The notes below the pieces were generated by a model. It was not told the DNA's origin. It did no database searches and saw nothing but the letters and a program-made list of their open reading frames with translations. A program made the position numbers and the translations under genes. From a bacterium (GTDB lineage: Bacteria > Thermosulfidibacterota > Thermosulfidibacteria > Thermosulfidibacterales > Thermosulfidibacteraceae), in NCBI GenBank assembly GCA_027022065.1, contig JALVZS010000104.1:1-9517 (forward strand): a stretch of 9,517 nucleotides of DNA, given 5' to 3'. Below are positions 1 through 7,673 of this stretch, one piece after another (position 1 is the stretch's first letter; each line of letters begins with the position of its first letter).

Positions 1-514
1 AAACAGAGGGAAGACACGTCTCATAAACAGGGACAACATCAACAAAAGCCCCTCGTTTTCCCAAAGTCTCAGGTAGAATGCTTCTCGCCACTCTTGCTCT
101 GGGAATCAGAATCCTTTTTCCAGCAACATCCCTGAGCTCTTCAAGCAACCCTTCTGCTATAAATCTTTTGGGAACAAGGGAAACCTCTATGCCCCTTTCT
201 TCCGCCTCTTTTTTTGTTCCAGGCCCTATAACCGCCACCTTGGGATGCTTTGGAAAAGGAGCCTTTCTCTTCTCCAGCTCCTCCATAAAAAATCTCACAC
301 CATTGGCACTGGTAAATATGATCCAGTGGTAGTCCTCAAGCTTCTCTAAGATTTGATGTGGAACGGGAACGGCCCTAAAGGCTATTGTGGGAAAAAGCAC
401 TGCGCTAGCTCCCCTTTCCTCAAGGAGCCTTTTTAGGCTTCCAGCCTGTTCCAACGCCCTGGTTACTATAACTCTCTTGCCCCTCAGTGGATAAGCTTTC
501 CTATCCTTCTCCAT
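1..514 (-). CDS. hemD: Uroporphyrinogen-III synthase, C-terminus cut by window edge
   Basis: Uroporphyrinogen-III synthase cyclises hydroxymethylbilane with inversion of ring D, the branch step to haem, sirohaem and cobalamin, in the cytosol. My translation of the minus strand gives 171 open residues running off the left edge, so roughly two-thirds of a typical 250-residue protein is visible. Family landmarks are the N-terminal GKRVIVTRA strand (residues 12-20), IIFTSANGVRFF (65-76), a PKRFIAEGLLEEL segment (115-127), KRILIPRA (133-140) and a VPVYET hinge (161-166). HemD sequences are poorly conserved, but this order of motifs is characteristic. The ATG at 514 lies inside the end of lepB (31-base overlap), which suggests translational coupling. 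A GTG six codons upstream (532) is an alternative start; neither has a strong ribosome binding site. It is the last visible gene of the minus-strand run. Confidence 0.88.
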   Translation of the reverse strand, partial: MEKDRKAYPLRGKRVIVTRALEQAGSLKRLLEERGASAVLFPTIAFRAVPVPHQILEKLEDYHWIIFTSANGVRFFMEELEKRKAPFPKHPKVAVIGPGTKKEAEERGIEVSLVPKRFIAEGLLEELRDVAGKRILIPRARVARSILPETLGKRGAFVDVVPVYETCLPSV

Positions 515-1119
515 CTTATATGGGTAAAGCACCTTAAGCTGAAAAAGCTTCGCGAGTCACAGGAAAAGTATATAATAAATGCCCTTCCTATAATGTCTTT
601 TGCAGGGACAAAGCCCCAAAAACGGCTGTCCCAGCTATTGTCCCTGTTGTCGCCCATAACGAAGTAATGATTAGGAGGGACCTTAACCGGTCCGTAGTTG
701 TCCCTAGGAGAAACCTCAGGAGGCAGGATCCTGCTATCTGTGTGCTGCACATAGGGCTCTTTTAACTCCCTTCCGTTCACAAAAACATGCTTATTAACAA
801 TCTTTATCACATCTCCCGGAAGCCCTATTATGCGCTTTATGAAATCCTTGTCCTTCTCCACAGGGCACTTAAACACTATGATTTCCAGCCTTTTTGGCTT
901 TCTGAACCTGTATGATATCTTCTCCACCAGTATGTGATCCCCTATAAGCAATGTTGGTATCATAGAGCCCGATGGTATTCTGAAGGCCTGGACAAAGAGA
1001 GCCCTTATAATAAGGGCCATAACCAGGGCTATTGCTATGTCTTTGAACCAGTCGTAGAGCTTCTCAGAAAAGGTCTCCGGCTTATCAGCCTCCTCTTTAC
1101 TCCTGCTTAAGAACGGCAA
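484..1119 (-). CDS. lepB: Signal peptidase I
   Basis: Membrane-bound serine-lysine endopeptidase that removes signal peptides from secreted proteins on the outer face of the cytoplasmic membrane. The 211-residue protein has one predicted N-terminal membrane segment (about 27-46). It is followed by box [12 protein letters not shown] with the nucleophile Ser52, box [13 protein letters not shown] with the general base Lys95, and box [16 protein letters not shown] (155-169). A C-terminal [10 protein letters not shown] closes the protein. The start is a TTG at 1119, chosen because AGGAGG lies six bases upstream and no other start codon occurs before the membrane segment. This ribosome site lies inside the last codons of lepA, giving a 23-base overlap and probable coupling. 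An oddity is FSCDS at 185-189, where I recall the family usually having FSWDS. The end overlaps hemD by 31 bases. Confidence 0.95.
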   Translation of the reverse strand: MPFLSRSKEEADKPETFSEKLYDWFKDIAIALVMALIIRALFVQAFRIPSGSMIPTLLIGDHILVEKISYRFRKPKRLEIIVFKCPVEKDKDFIKRIIGLPGDVIKIVNKHVFVNGRELKEPYVQHTDSRILPPEVSPRDNYGPVKVPPNHYFVMGDNRDNSWDSRFWGFVPAKDIIGRAFIIYFSCDSRSFFSLRCFTHIRWRRIGKLIH

Positions 1120-2896
1120 GGAAAGCCTCCTGGGGTATTTCTACCTTACCTATCATCTTCATGCGCTTTTTGCCCTCCTTTTGCTTCTCAAGCAGCTTCC
1201 TCTTTCTTGTAACATCTCCACCATAGCACTTGGCAAGCACATCCTTTCTTAAAGGCTTTATAGTTTCTCTGGCAATAACCTTCCTCCCTATGGCCGCCTG
1301 TATAGCCACCTCAAACAGCTGCCTTGGGATTATCTCCTTCAGCTTTTTAACAAGCTCTCTGCCCCTGTAGTAGGCCTTTTCCCTGTGAACTATGACAGAA
1401 AGGGCATCCACAGGCTTTCCATTAATGAGGATGTCCAGCTTAACAAGATCAGATTCTCTGTAGCCTATGAAGTCGTAGTCCATGGAAGCATAGCCACGGG
1501 AAACGCTTTTTAACTTGTCAAAGAAATCTAGCAGTATCTCCGCAAGGGGTACTTCGTACTCAAGAAGAACCCTATTTTGCTCCATGTACTCCATCCGCTT
1601 CTGAATGCCCCTTCTTTCAATAAAGAGATTTATTATGGGACCCACATAATCGGCGGGGGTGATAACAGTAGCCAGTACATACGGTTCTTCAATGTGATCT
1701 ATACTTCCAGGATCGGGAAGGTGAGCCGGATTATCTATATAGAGCTCCTCCCCGCTTCTTTTAACCACCTTGTAAACCACCGTGGGAGCGGTGGCTATGA
1801 GTCTAAGGCCAAACTCTCTCTCAAGCCTTTCCTTCACAATCTCCATATGTAAGCTTCCCAGAAAACCGCACCTGAACCCGTATCCCAAGGCCGCAGAAGA
1901 CTCTGGCTCAAAGGTGAGGGATGCATCGTTGAGCTGAAGCTTTTCCAAAGCCTCCCTCAAGTCCGGATACTCATCTGGATCTATGGGATAAAGTCCTGCA
2001 AACACCATAGGCTTTACCTTCTTAAAGCCTGGAAAGGGCTCATCCGTTGGGTTGTCTGCATCTGTTATGGTGTCTCCCACTCTTGTGTCCCTAACGTTCT
2101 TGATCCCCGCCGTTACATAACCCACCTCACCTGCAGAAAGCTCCTCCACGGGCACAGGATCAGGAGCAAAAACACCCACCTCCTCCACCTCAAATACCTT
2201 ACCCGTGGACATAAGAAGAATCCTCATGCCTTTTTTAAGTCTACCGTCTATAACCCTTATGGTGGTAACAACCCCTTTATAAGGGTCGTACCAGGAGTCA
2301 AAGATTAGAGCTTTAAGGGGCTTTTCGGGATCCCCCGATGGAGGAGGGATCCTTTTAACCACAGCCTCAAGCACATCCTCTGTTCCTATGCCCAGCTTTG
2401 CAGAAACCAAAAGGGCATCAGATGCGTCTATGCCTATTACATCCTCAATCTCCCTCTTAACCCTTTCAGGATCCGCACTTGGAAGGTCAATTTTGTTTAT
2501 CACAGGGATGATCTCAAGGTCGTGCTCCAGGGCAAGATACACATTGGCTATGGTTTGGGCCTCCACCCCTTGGGTGGCATCTACCACAAGAAGTGCCCCC
2601 TCACACGCAGCAAGACTCCTTGAAACCTCGTAGGAAAAATCCACATGGCCAGGGGTGTCTATAAGATTGAGGATGTATTCCTTTCCATCTTTAGCTTTAT
2701 ACTTGAGCCTCACCGTTTGGGCCTTTATGGTGATGCCCCTTTCCCTCTCAATGTCCATCTTGTCCAAAAACTGCTCTACCATCTTGTTGGGGGGAACAGC
2801 TCCCGTGTATTCCAGTATTCTATCTGCAAGGGTGGATTTACCGTGGTCTATGTGAGCAATGATGCAGAAGTTCCTAATACGCTCCCTCTCCATCAT
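1097..2896 (-). CDS. lepA: Elongation factor 4 (LepA), ribosomal GTPase
   Basis: Translational GTPase that binds the ribosome and is credited with back-translocation or with a role in initiation and ribosome assembly. The 599-residue length is typical of the family. GTPase motifs are G1 AHIDHGKS (14-21), G2 RGIT (53-56), G3 DTPGH (80-84), G4 NKID (134-137) and G5 SAK (165-167). EF-G-like domains II, III and V follow. The LepA-specific C-terminal domain ends in the signature [15 protein letters not shown] near 583-597. Two adjacent ATGs begin the gene; the second (2893) is better spaced from the purine-rich GAGGGG, so the true start may be one codon later. The start overlaps the end of the epimerase gene by 23 bases and the end overlaps lepB by 23. 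The lepA-lepB pairing is a common bacterial arrangement. Confidence 0.98.
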   Translation of the reverse strand: MMERERIRNFCIIAHIDHGKSTLADRILEYTGAVPPNKMVEQFLDKMDIERERGITIKAQTVRLKYKAKDGKEYILNLIDTPGHVDFSYEVSRSLAACEGALLVVDATQGVEAQTIANVYLALEHDLEIIPVINKIDLPSADPERVKREIEDVIGIDASDALLVSAKLGIGTEDVLEAVVKRIPPPSGDPEKPLKALIFDSWYDPYKGVVTTIRVIDGRLKKGMRILLMSTGKVFEVEEVGVFAPDPVPVEELSAGEVGYVTAGIKNVRDTRVGDTITDADNPTDEPFPGFKKVKPMVFAGLYPIDPDEYPDLREALEKLQLNDASLTFEPESSAALGYGFRCGFLGSLHMEIVKERLEREFGLRLIATAPTVVYKVVKRSGEELYIDNPAHLPDPGSIDHIEEPYVLATVITPADYVGPIINLFIERRGIQKRMEYMEQNRVLLEYEVPLAEILLDFFDKLKSVSRGYASMDYDFIGYRESDLVKLDILINGKPVDALSVIVHREKAYYRGRELVKKLKEIIPRQLFEVAIQAAIGRKVIARETIKPLRKDVLAKCYGGDVTRKRKLLEKQKEGKKRMKMIGKVEIPQEAFLAVLKQE

Positions 2897-3875
2897 CCCC
2901 CTCTTTCAAAGAAACATCTTTTAACCAGCTTCTGTTTTCAAGATACCAGTCCACAGTCCTTCTAAGCCCTTCATCAATGTCCACCCTAGGCTCCCATCCC
3001 AAAATCCTTTTTGCCTTTTCTATATCCGCCCAGGTGGCTTTCATGTCGGCTTTGTGAAAGGGCCTGTAGTTAATGAGGGCTTTCTTTCCCAAAAGCCTTT
3101 CAAGCTTTTCTATTATGGTATTTATAGACACAGGGTTTTTCCCACCACCTAAATTTATTATCTCGTATCCCACATCTTTAAGGGCAAGTATCGTCCCCTT
3201 AGCAATATCATCTATGTAGGTAAAGTCCCTAGCCTGAGAGCCATCTCCGTAAAGCTCTATGGGAACCCCTTCGTCTATCCACTTAATAAACCTGAATATA
3301 CTCATGTCAGGCCTTCCTGCAGGCCCGTAAACAGTAAAGTAGCGAACTACAGAAACATCTATCCCGTATAGATAGTGGTAGGTATAGGCCATCACCTCAG
3401 CAGCTTTTTTTGATGCAGCATAGGGAGAAATGGGAGTATTAACCGGAAGATCCTCCTTAAATGGCATAGGTTGTCCCGCGTAAAGGGAGGAGGTAGAGGC
3501 AAGCACAAACTTCTTAACCCCCTTTAATCTCATAAGCTCAAGAAGGTTTAGGGTGCCCTGTGCGTTGGTCTGAAGGTACACATGGGGATTTACCATGGAG
3601 TATCTAACGCCTGCTCTTGCCGCAAGGTTTATCACTGCATCAAACTCGTAAATATCAAACAGTACCTTTAATGCATCGTAGTTTTCTATATCCAGCTCAA
3701 AAAACTTGAAATTATCGTATTTTTCAAGCTGTTTCCTTCTCCAAAGCTTTAGTCTTACATCGTAGTAGCTGTTGAGGTTATCCACCCCAACAACTGTGTA
3801 ACCCTCTTCCACCAGAAACTGAGCAGTTCTCCAACCTATAAAGCCTGCAGCCCCCGTAAGGAGAATAGTCCCCAT
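2874..3875 (-). CDS. NAD-dependent sugar epimerase, UDP-glucuronate 4-epimerase-like
   Basis: Extended short-chain dehydrogenase/reductase that probably inverts C4 of a UDP-hexuronic acid for cell-surface polysaccharide. The 333 residues carry the NAD-binding glycine motif TGAAGFIG (7-14), the acidic VDNLNSYYD region (31-39), [11 protein letters not shown] (83-93), a serine-rich ASTSSLY stretch (126-132) and the catalytic YAASK pair Tyr152/Lys156. [17 protein letters not shown] (178-194) together with AGVRYS is typical of the CapI/GAE UDP-glucuronate epimerase group rather than GalE or RfbB, though substrate cannot be fixed from sequence. The ATG at 3875 follows the nitroreductase stop by two bases, with only a weak ribosome site, so it is probably coupled to that gene. 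The 3' end overlaps lepA by 23 bases. No other polysaccharide gene is nearby, which leaves its pathway open. Confidence 0.88.
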   Translation of the reverse strand: MGTILLTGAAGFIGWRTAQFLVEEGYTVVGVDNLNSYYDVRLKLWRRKQLEKYDNFKFFELDIENYDALKVLFDIYEFDAVINLAARAGVRYSMVNPHVYLQTNAQGTLNLLELMRLKGVKKFVLASTSSLYAGQPMPFKEDLPVNTPISPYAASKKAAEVMAYTYHYLYGIDVSVVRYFTVYGPAGRPDMSIFRFIKWIDEGVPIELYGDGSQARDFTYIDDIAKGTILALKDVGYEIINLGGGKNPVSINTIIEKLERLLGKKALINYRPFHKADMKATWADIEKAKRILGWEPRVDIDEGLRRTVDWYLENRSWLKDVSLKEGDDGEGAY

Positions 3876-3877
3876 CC

Positions 3878-4453
3878 CTAATCAAACCCCACAAACTTTA
3901 CCTTTCCAGGCCTTCTAGGTGGAGGCTTGGGCGTCTCATCAGGATAACCTAAGGTTATAAGGGCAACAAAGTTCTTATCCTCCACGCCAAAGAGCTTCTT
4001 AAACTCCTCTGCGTGGGATATAGGCCCTGTCATCCAGCATGTTCCTAGCCCCTTCTCATAGGCAAGAAGCAGCAGATTCTGGATGGCAGCAGCAACGCTC
4101 TGTATATCCGTCTTTTCACTCTCGGGCCCAGGCTCTGCAAAAGCCAGGATAACCACAGGGGCATTCCCCAATGTGGCGAAGAAGCTTTTGGTCTCCTCTA
4201 TAACCTTGGGCTTGTGTTGGAAGACCTTCTCCACCTTTTTGCCTATATATTCCCTGTAAGCCCTTTCGCATATCTTCACCACCTCATCCCGCCACTTCCC
4301 CGTAGCCACTATGAAGTACCAGTTCTGCCTGTTCATGCCAGAGGGAGCCCATATGGCATGCTGCATTATGTCCTCAATAACCTCTTTAGGAACAGGGTCT
4401 GGCTTATACCTTCTTACACTCCTTCTTCCAAGTATGGCTTCCCTCAGCTCCAT
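3878..4453 (-). CDS. Nitroreductase-family FMN flavoprotein
   Basis: Member of the nitroreductase superfamily: FMN-containing, usually dimeric, NAD(P)H-dependent cytosolic enzymes that reduce nitro compounds, quinones or flavins. The real substrate is unknown. The 191 residues include the FMN-phosphate motif GRRSVRRYKPDPVP (9-22), the APSGMNRQNW loop (36-45) and DIQSVAAAIQNLLLLAYEKG (116-135) leading to LGTCWM. The GYPDE turn (169-173) and a basic tail with RRPGKVKFV (180-188) follow. The length fits the compact subgroup. The ATG at 4453 directly abuts the TAG stop of the upstream gene and lies a few bases after GGGGGAG, so the two are probably co-translated. Some family members have specialised jobs such as BluB or F420 ligase domains; I see no distinguishing motif for these. 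Confidence 0.9.
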   Translation of the reverse strand: MELREAILGRRSVRRYKPDPVPKEVIEDIMQHAIWAPSGMNRQNWYFIVATGKWRDEVVKICERAYREYIGKKVEKVFQHKPKVIEETKSFFATLGNAPVVILAFAEPGPESEKTDIQSVAAAIQNLLLLAYEKGLGTCWMTGPISHAEEFKKLFGVEDKNFVALITLGYPDETPKPPPRRPGKVKFVGFD

Positions 4454-4807
4454 CTACTCCCCCAGACCTCTGGTGGTTTTATGAAACACCTCAAGGGCAA
4501 ACCTTTCCATTTTCCTCACCATATCACCAAGTCTACTTCCAGGAACCTTAACATATACCCTTCCCTCCTTAAAATGGAAGCCCTCGGCTCTACTTCCAAA
4601 GCGAAGCTCCCTCACCACATCAACCGCATCCCCAACTGCATTCAGTACGGCCTTCATCAAGGTTCCATCATCGTGAAGCAGAAACTGACCATCCTTTCTC
4701 TCCGCCACAAAAAACACGCCCAGCTCCTCCATGGATTCTGGATAAAAAAAGACCCTACCATCTTTACTTTCTACCCTGAACTTACCCCTAGGCGCTATTA
4801 CTCCCAT
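4454..4807 (-). CDS. Uncharacterised small protein, possibly DUF1828-like
   Basis: I do not recognise this 117-residue soluble protein with certainty. It starts with a beta-rich stretch (GKFRVESKDGRVFFYPES, 8-25). A strand and turn QFLLHDDGTLMKAVLNAVGD (41-60) follows, then EGFHFKEGRVYVKVP (75-89) and a basic C-terminal helix with DMVRKMERFALEVF (95-108). A hydrophobic strand ending in DDG, a helix, a gly-rich 'dGrlyv' strand and a terminal helix recall the DUF1828 pattern, but this is from memory and tentative. There is no signal peptide, membrane segment or cysteine. It is the first gene of the minus-strand run; its TAG stop is followed immediately by the nitroreductase ATG. Base composition and strand-wide codon use match the neighbours, and the tight junction supports it being a real gene. 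Confidence 0.7.
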   Translation of the reverse strand: MGVIAPRGKFRVESKDGRVFFYPESMEELGVFFVAERKDGQFLLHDDGTLMKAVLNAVGDAVDVVRELRFGSRAEGFHFKEGRVYVKVPGSRLGDMVRKMERFALEVFHKTTRGLGE

Positions 4808-4820
4808 GATTTACATCCCG

Positions 4821-4849
4821 ATTTTACTGTGATAGGAATGCAAAGGCAA
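4821..4849 (-). promoter_or_regulatory. Candidate sigma70-type promoter for the six-gene minus-strand run
   Basis: On the minus strand, a -35-like TTGCCT (4849-4844) is separated by exactly 17 bases from a -10-like TAAAAT (4826-4821). They match the consensus hexamers at four and five of six positions. Initiation would fall near 4814, leaving a leader of only about seven bases before the ATG at 4807. The message would then be nearly leaderless, consistent with the lack of a strong ribosome site there. The -35 box lies against the ribosome site and start of the divergent transporter gene, so the two transcription units would share this 41-base gap. Found by eye only. Confidence 0.45.
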
Positions 4850-5133
4850 TGAACTGGAAGCTTGTAATAAGCATATTCGTTGCAGTATTTTTAGCAGAAC
4901 TGGGGGACAAAACCCAGATGGCCGTGCTTTTAGGCTCATCAAGCACAGGGAAATTCTGGGAGATATTTATAGGAGCCTCTTTAGCCCTTGTCCTTTCCAC
5001 CCTTATCGCTTCCCTTTTGGGAGAGGTTATAGGAAGCCACCTTCCCACAAAACTGGTGAAGGTGGCTTCGGGCTTTTTGTTCATAGTAATAGGAATACTA
5101 ATAATACTTGAGGCCCTCAAAGCTAGCTCTTGA
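4849..5133 (+). CDS. Single-domain GDT1/TMEM165 (UPF0016) family cation transporter
   Basis: Small integral membrane protein of the UPF0016/GDT1 family, whose studied members exchange Mn2+ or Ca2+ for protons. The 94 residues contain one copy of the family motif ELGDKT (17-22), in which the acidic residues Glu17 and Asp20 line the cation site in studied relatives. Predicted hydrophobic segments are at about 4-16, 38-62 and 70-90. Most bacterial members are about twice this length with two motif copies, so this is a half-size protein that would need to dimerise or pair with a second half-size partner. No partner gene is visible in the window. The ATG at 4849 follows AAAGG by a few bases. It is the only plus-strand gene here; it starts 41 bases from the divergent run and its stop overlaps the chemoreceptor gene by 11 bases. 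Confidence 0.85.
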   Translation: MNWKLVISIFVAVFLAELGDKTQMAVLLGSSSTGKFWEIFIGASLALVLSTLIASLLGEVIGSHLPTKLVKVASGFLFIVIGILIILEALKASS

Positions 5134-5140
5134 GGGCTTC
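5110..5140. terminator. Hairpin in the convergent overlap, possible bidirectional terminator
   Basis: Arms 5110-5120 and 5130-5140 are complementary over 11 positions with one G-T mismatch, and the inner eight pairs (GCCCTCAA / TTGAGGGC) are perfect. They enclose a nine-base loop AGCTAGCTC. The structure contains both convergent stop codons, TGA of the transporter (5131-5133) and TAG of the chemoreceptor (5123-5125). Neither side has a run of T, so it is not a canonical intrinsic terminator, but its position suggests it ends or protects both transcripts. Confidence 0.5.
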
Positions 5141-7051
5141 AATAACCTCCTTGAATAGACTACTCATAACCTCCGCCAGGGCATCCGTTACATCCACAAG
5201 GGCCTTTTTATCATCCCTCCTGAAGGCATCCATGCAGGCCTTGGCGGTTTCATGAACATCTTTATGCAGCTTTTCAATCCTATTCAGTCTGTCCCCAAGC
5301 AGTTTTCTGCCCTCTTCAGAGGTTATGAACCTGTAAAACTCACAAGATTCTGCATCCGGAACAGTAACATCCGATTTTCGGCCGGAGCAGAAATACATAA
5401 CATCCCTCGCAAATATAAGAAGCTGCTTAACTGCAAGGGCCAACTCTTTTGAACCCTCTTTAAATATGACCCTTTGCAGCTCATTAAGCACCTGCGTAAC
5501 GCTCTCGGAAACCTCACGCCATGCACCAGAAGAATCATCAATATTCCTGACAATCTCATTAATAGACGCCTTTAGGGTATTGGCCATGCCGGCTATCTGG
5601 GAAACTGTGGCAGACTGCTCCTCAGTGGCAGCCGAAACCTTCATGACCAACTCATTAAGGGACTCTACACTCCTAAGCACTACCTCAAAGCTGTTTACTG
5701 CCTTCTGCACTGCTTCCACTTGCTCCCTTACATAACTTCTTGCGGTATTACTCATTTGACTGACGCTTTCCACCGTGGAGAAGATGTTGTTTATCATCTC
5801 TTCAATATCCTTGGTTGCCCTCTGGGTCTGCTCAGCAAGCTTCCTCACCTCATCAGCAACAACGGCAAAGCCCCTTCCGTGCTCTCCAGCCCTTGCCGCC
5901 TCAATCGCAGCATTCAAGGCAAGCAGGCTGGTCTGGTCGGAAATATCGTTTATCACCTTAAGCACCTCGGCTATCCTCTGGGTCATCTCATTAAGTTTAT
6001 GGGTCTTTTCAGCCAAAAGCTCTATGGAGTTTTCCACATCTTGAGACTTTGCAGAGGAGGCCAAGGCCTTTTCCTTGCCCTCTTTAGCAACCTCCATGGC
6101 CTCTGTGGCGCTTGTGGCAGCATTCATGGCCTCATTGGCAAGATCCTTTATGGCAGAATCCAACTCATCAAGGGATGTGGCAAGCTCCTCAGAGATGACC
6201 TTGTACTCATCTGCAACAACCCCAAGGTTTACATTGACATTAAAGCCCTTGGGCATCTGCTCACATATAAGCCCAAACCTGTATGTGAACTCCTCTATCT
6301 CAGAAGCCACGCGGCTCAAAAACTCCTTCAGCTTCTCCAGCATCAGTCCAATCTCATCCCTTTGCCCTACATCAACATCTAGGTGGAGGTTTAAGGTGTC
6401 TTCCTTAACCACATCGTCCAACACCTCTGCTATACGAAAAACTCTTTTCGTAATGGAGAACATAGCAACAAGTATAAGAATTAAAACTATAAGCCCTATA
6501 ACAACTCCTGCATACTGGTAATAACCAAGCCTGTGTAGATCCCTCTCGGCAGCGTACTGCATCATAAATACCGCTTTGTTCATCTCCTTAAGAAGCACAA
6601 GGTTATTGTCCTTAACCCACTCAAGATTGGCCTGCACATTCCTACCCGCTATTACATCTTCAACGTGCTTCTTAAAAGCCTCCCAAAGAGATTTTACCTT
6701 CAACAACTGTTCCCTTATCTTCCCCTTGGCACCAGGTATGTAGAGCCAGCTGGTCTTTTGCAGATTCAAAGATGTGGGAACCTTGCCAGAGTTTATTAAG
6801 GCACTGAGGGATATATCAAAAATCCTCATGGTATTTTCCATCTGCTTCAGATACACGGGATTTTTCGTCTGTAGGTAAAAAAGAAGCTCCTTCGTCATCT
6901 TCTGGGTGAGCATCCTTTGCCTTCCGGCAATGTTCACCACAGGTGCAACGCTTTTCTGATCGGAGAGGATCTTGTGGATCATAAAGGCAGAAAAACAAAC
7001 ATAAACAAAAAGCACAGCAACAGGCACCAGTATCTTAACCCTGAAGCTCAT
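5123..7051 (-). CDS. Methyl-accepting chemotaxis protein with PilJ/NarX-type sensor and CZB-like tail
   Basis: Transmembrane chemoreceptor of 642 residues that would signal to CheA/CheW. Predicted membrane segments are 6-28 and 179-200. The 150-residue outer region starts with [15 protein letters not shown] (38-52), the motif of PilJ/NarX-type four-helix sensors, whose arginine contacts nitrate in NarX. A HAMP linker follows (about 201-253, with DEIG at 232-235). A coiled-coil signalling domain follows, with the conserved hairpin tip from [20 protein letters not shown] (370-389) through [16 protein letters not shown] (394-409). The tail (about 536-610) resembles a chemoreceptor zinc-binding (CZB) domain: Cys570, His596 and His600 match ligands, but Gln543 sits where the first histidine is expected. 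No C-terminal NWETF-type CheR tether is present. The start ATG has a strong GGAGGG site five bases upstream. It stands alone, converging with the transporter gene. Confidence 0.95.
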   Translation of the reverse strand: MSFRVKILVPVAVLFVYVCFSAFMIHKILSDQKSVAPVVNIAGRQRMLTQKMTKELLFYLQTKNPVYLKQMENTMRIFDISLSALINSGKVPTSLNLQKTSWLYIPGAKGKIREQLLKVKSLWEAFKKHVEDVIAGRNVQANLEWVKDNNLVLLKEMNKAVFMMQYAAERDLHRLGYYQYAGVVIGLIVLILILVAMFSITKRVFRIAEVLDDVVKEDTLNLHLDVDVGQRDEIGLMLEKLKEFLSRVASEIEEFTYRFGLICEQMPKGFNVNVNLGVVADEYKVISEELATSLDELDSAIKDLANEAMNAATSATEAMEVAKEGKEKALASSAKSQDVENSIELLAEKTHKLNEMTQRIAEVLKVINDISDQTSLLALNAAIEAARAGEHGRGFAVVADEVRKLAEQTQRATKDIEEMINNIFSTVESVSQMSNTARSYVREQVEAVQKAVNSFEVVLRSVESLNELVMKVSAATEEQSATVSQIAGMANTLKASINEIVRNIDDSSGAWREVSESVTQVLNELQRVIFKEGSKELALAVKQLLIFARDVMYFCSGRKSDVTVPDAESCEFYRFITSEEGRKLLGDRLNRIEKLHKDVHETAKACMDAFRRDDKKALVDVTDALAEVMSSLFKEVIEALKS

Positions 7052-7155
7052 ACAATCCCTCCCTACAGGTTGTTCCTACTATATTAGTCGGCAACCTGCA
7101 TAAAATATAAACTAGCGCTGAATGAAAATAAATAGTGAAACAATTACAGGCAGGT
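7052..7155 (-). promoter_or_regulatory. AT-rich 104-base gap holding the probable chemoreceptor promoter
   Basis: This is the largest gap in the window and must carry the chemoreceptor promoter unless the carbonic anhydrase transcript reads through. Two weak candidates are seen on the minus strand. A sigma28-like -10 box GCCGACTA (7092-7085) matches GCCGATAA at six of eight positions but has a poor -35 element. A TATATT (7109-7104) would be a sigma70-type -10 with only a weak TTTATT 17 bases upstream. Chemoreceptor genes are often sigma28-dependent, but the evidence does not decide. No clear terminator for the carbonic anhydrase gene is visible. Confidence 0.3.
7066..7098. repeat. Perfect 7-base inverted repeat in the chemoreceptor leader
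   Basis: CAGGTTG at 7066-7072 and CAACCTG at 7092-7098 are perfect inverted copies separated by 19 bases. On the minus-strand message they would form a stem with a 19-base loop ending just before the purine-rich GGAGGG ribosome site of the chemoreceptor, or the pair could be a DNA operator overlapping the promoter candidates. A similar CAGGTTT lies at 7151-7157. Confidence 0.45.
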
Positions 7156-7668
7156 TTATTTATAAGATGAGGCTAAGTTCTTATAGTGGAGGGCCAATCT
7201 CTTAAACTCCTCTATCTCCTCAGGTCTTACCTCCCTAACCACCTTGGCAGGGACACCCATTATAACAACACCAGAGGGAAACTTTTTACCCTGGGTCACC
7301 AAGGAACCTGCGGCAACTATGCTGTTATCCCCTATCTCTACCCCATCAAGGATAATTGCCCCCATGCCTATGAGGCAATTATTACCTATAACACATCCGT
7401 GTATCATTACCCTGTGCCCTATGGTTACACCATCCCCTATTACAGTGGGATACTTCGCCGTGGTAACATGAACCATGGAAAGATCCTGGATATTTGTGTT
7501 TCTTCCTATGCGTATGTAGTTAACATCCCCCCTTACTACGGTGTTAAACCAGATGCTTGAGCCCTCCCCTATCTCAACATCACCAATCACAAAGGCCCCA
7601 GGGGCTATAAAAACATCCTCCGCTATCCTCGGATGCACACCCTTGTATGAAAGCACCGTCCCTTTCAT
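7156..7668 (-). CDS. Gamma-class carbonic anhydrase-like hexapeptide-repeat protein
   Basis: Left-handed beta-helix protein of the gamma-carbonic anhydrase-like group (Cam, YrdA, PaaY relatives), cytosolic and expected to be a trimer. It may interconvert CO2 and bicarbonate. From the ATG at 7668 it has 170 residues. Hexapeptide repeats run from about IGDVEIGEGS to VEIGDNSIVAAGSLV. The zinc triad is complete: His67 (MVHVT), His85 and His90 (GHRVMIHG). Arg46 and Asp48 of the RGD motif and Gln61 are also in place. The C-terminal helix (about 147-168) is typical. The reading frame extends upstream to a TTG at 7683, but that codon lies in the T-rich tail of the preceding terminator, so I reject it. 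Activity is uncertain, because many relatives with the triad are weak or inactive. It follows the kor operon. Confidence 0.88.
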   Translation of the reverse strand: MKGTVLSYKGVHPRIAEDVFIAPGAFVIGDVEIGEGSSIWFNTVVRGDVNYIRIGRNTNIQDLSMVHVTTAKYPTVIGDGVTIGHRVMIHGCVIGNNCLIGMGAIILDGVEIGDNSIVAAGSLVTQGKKFPSGVVIMGVPAKVVREVRPEEIEEFKRLALHYKNLASSYK

Positions 7669-7673
7669 GGCCC

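Noticed and set aside
484-600. Frameshift at the end of lepB, suspected from FSCDS and the overlap with hemD
   Set aside because: The frame continues to [10 protein letters not shown], a normal ending for the family, so a Trp-to-Cys substitution is a simpler reading than a frameshift.
4810-4838. Possible plus-strand promoter TTTACA, 17 bases, TAGGAA before the transporter gene
   Set aside because: The -10 element matches only three of six positions and would leave almost no leader before the ATG.
4214-4852. Long plus-strand open frame of 212 codons opposite the nitroreductase and small protein genes
   Set aside because: Its translation has no family features and is rich in His, Pro, Leu and Ser, as expected of a frame antisense to well-supported genes.
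5720-6382. Plus-strand open frame of 220 codons opposite the chemoreceptor signalling domain
   Set aside because: The minus-strand frame encodes the highly conserved chemoreceptor hairpin; the plus frame is its antisense shadow with no recognisable motif.
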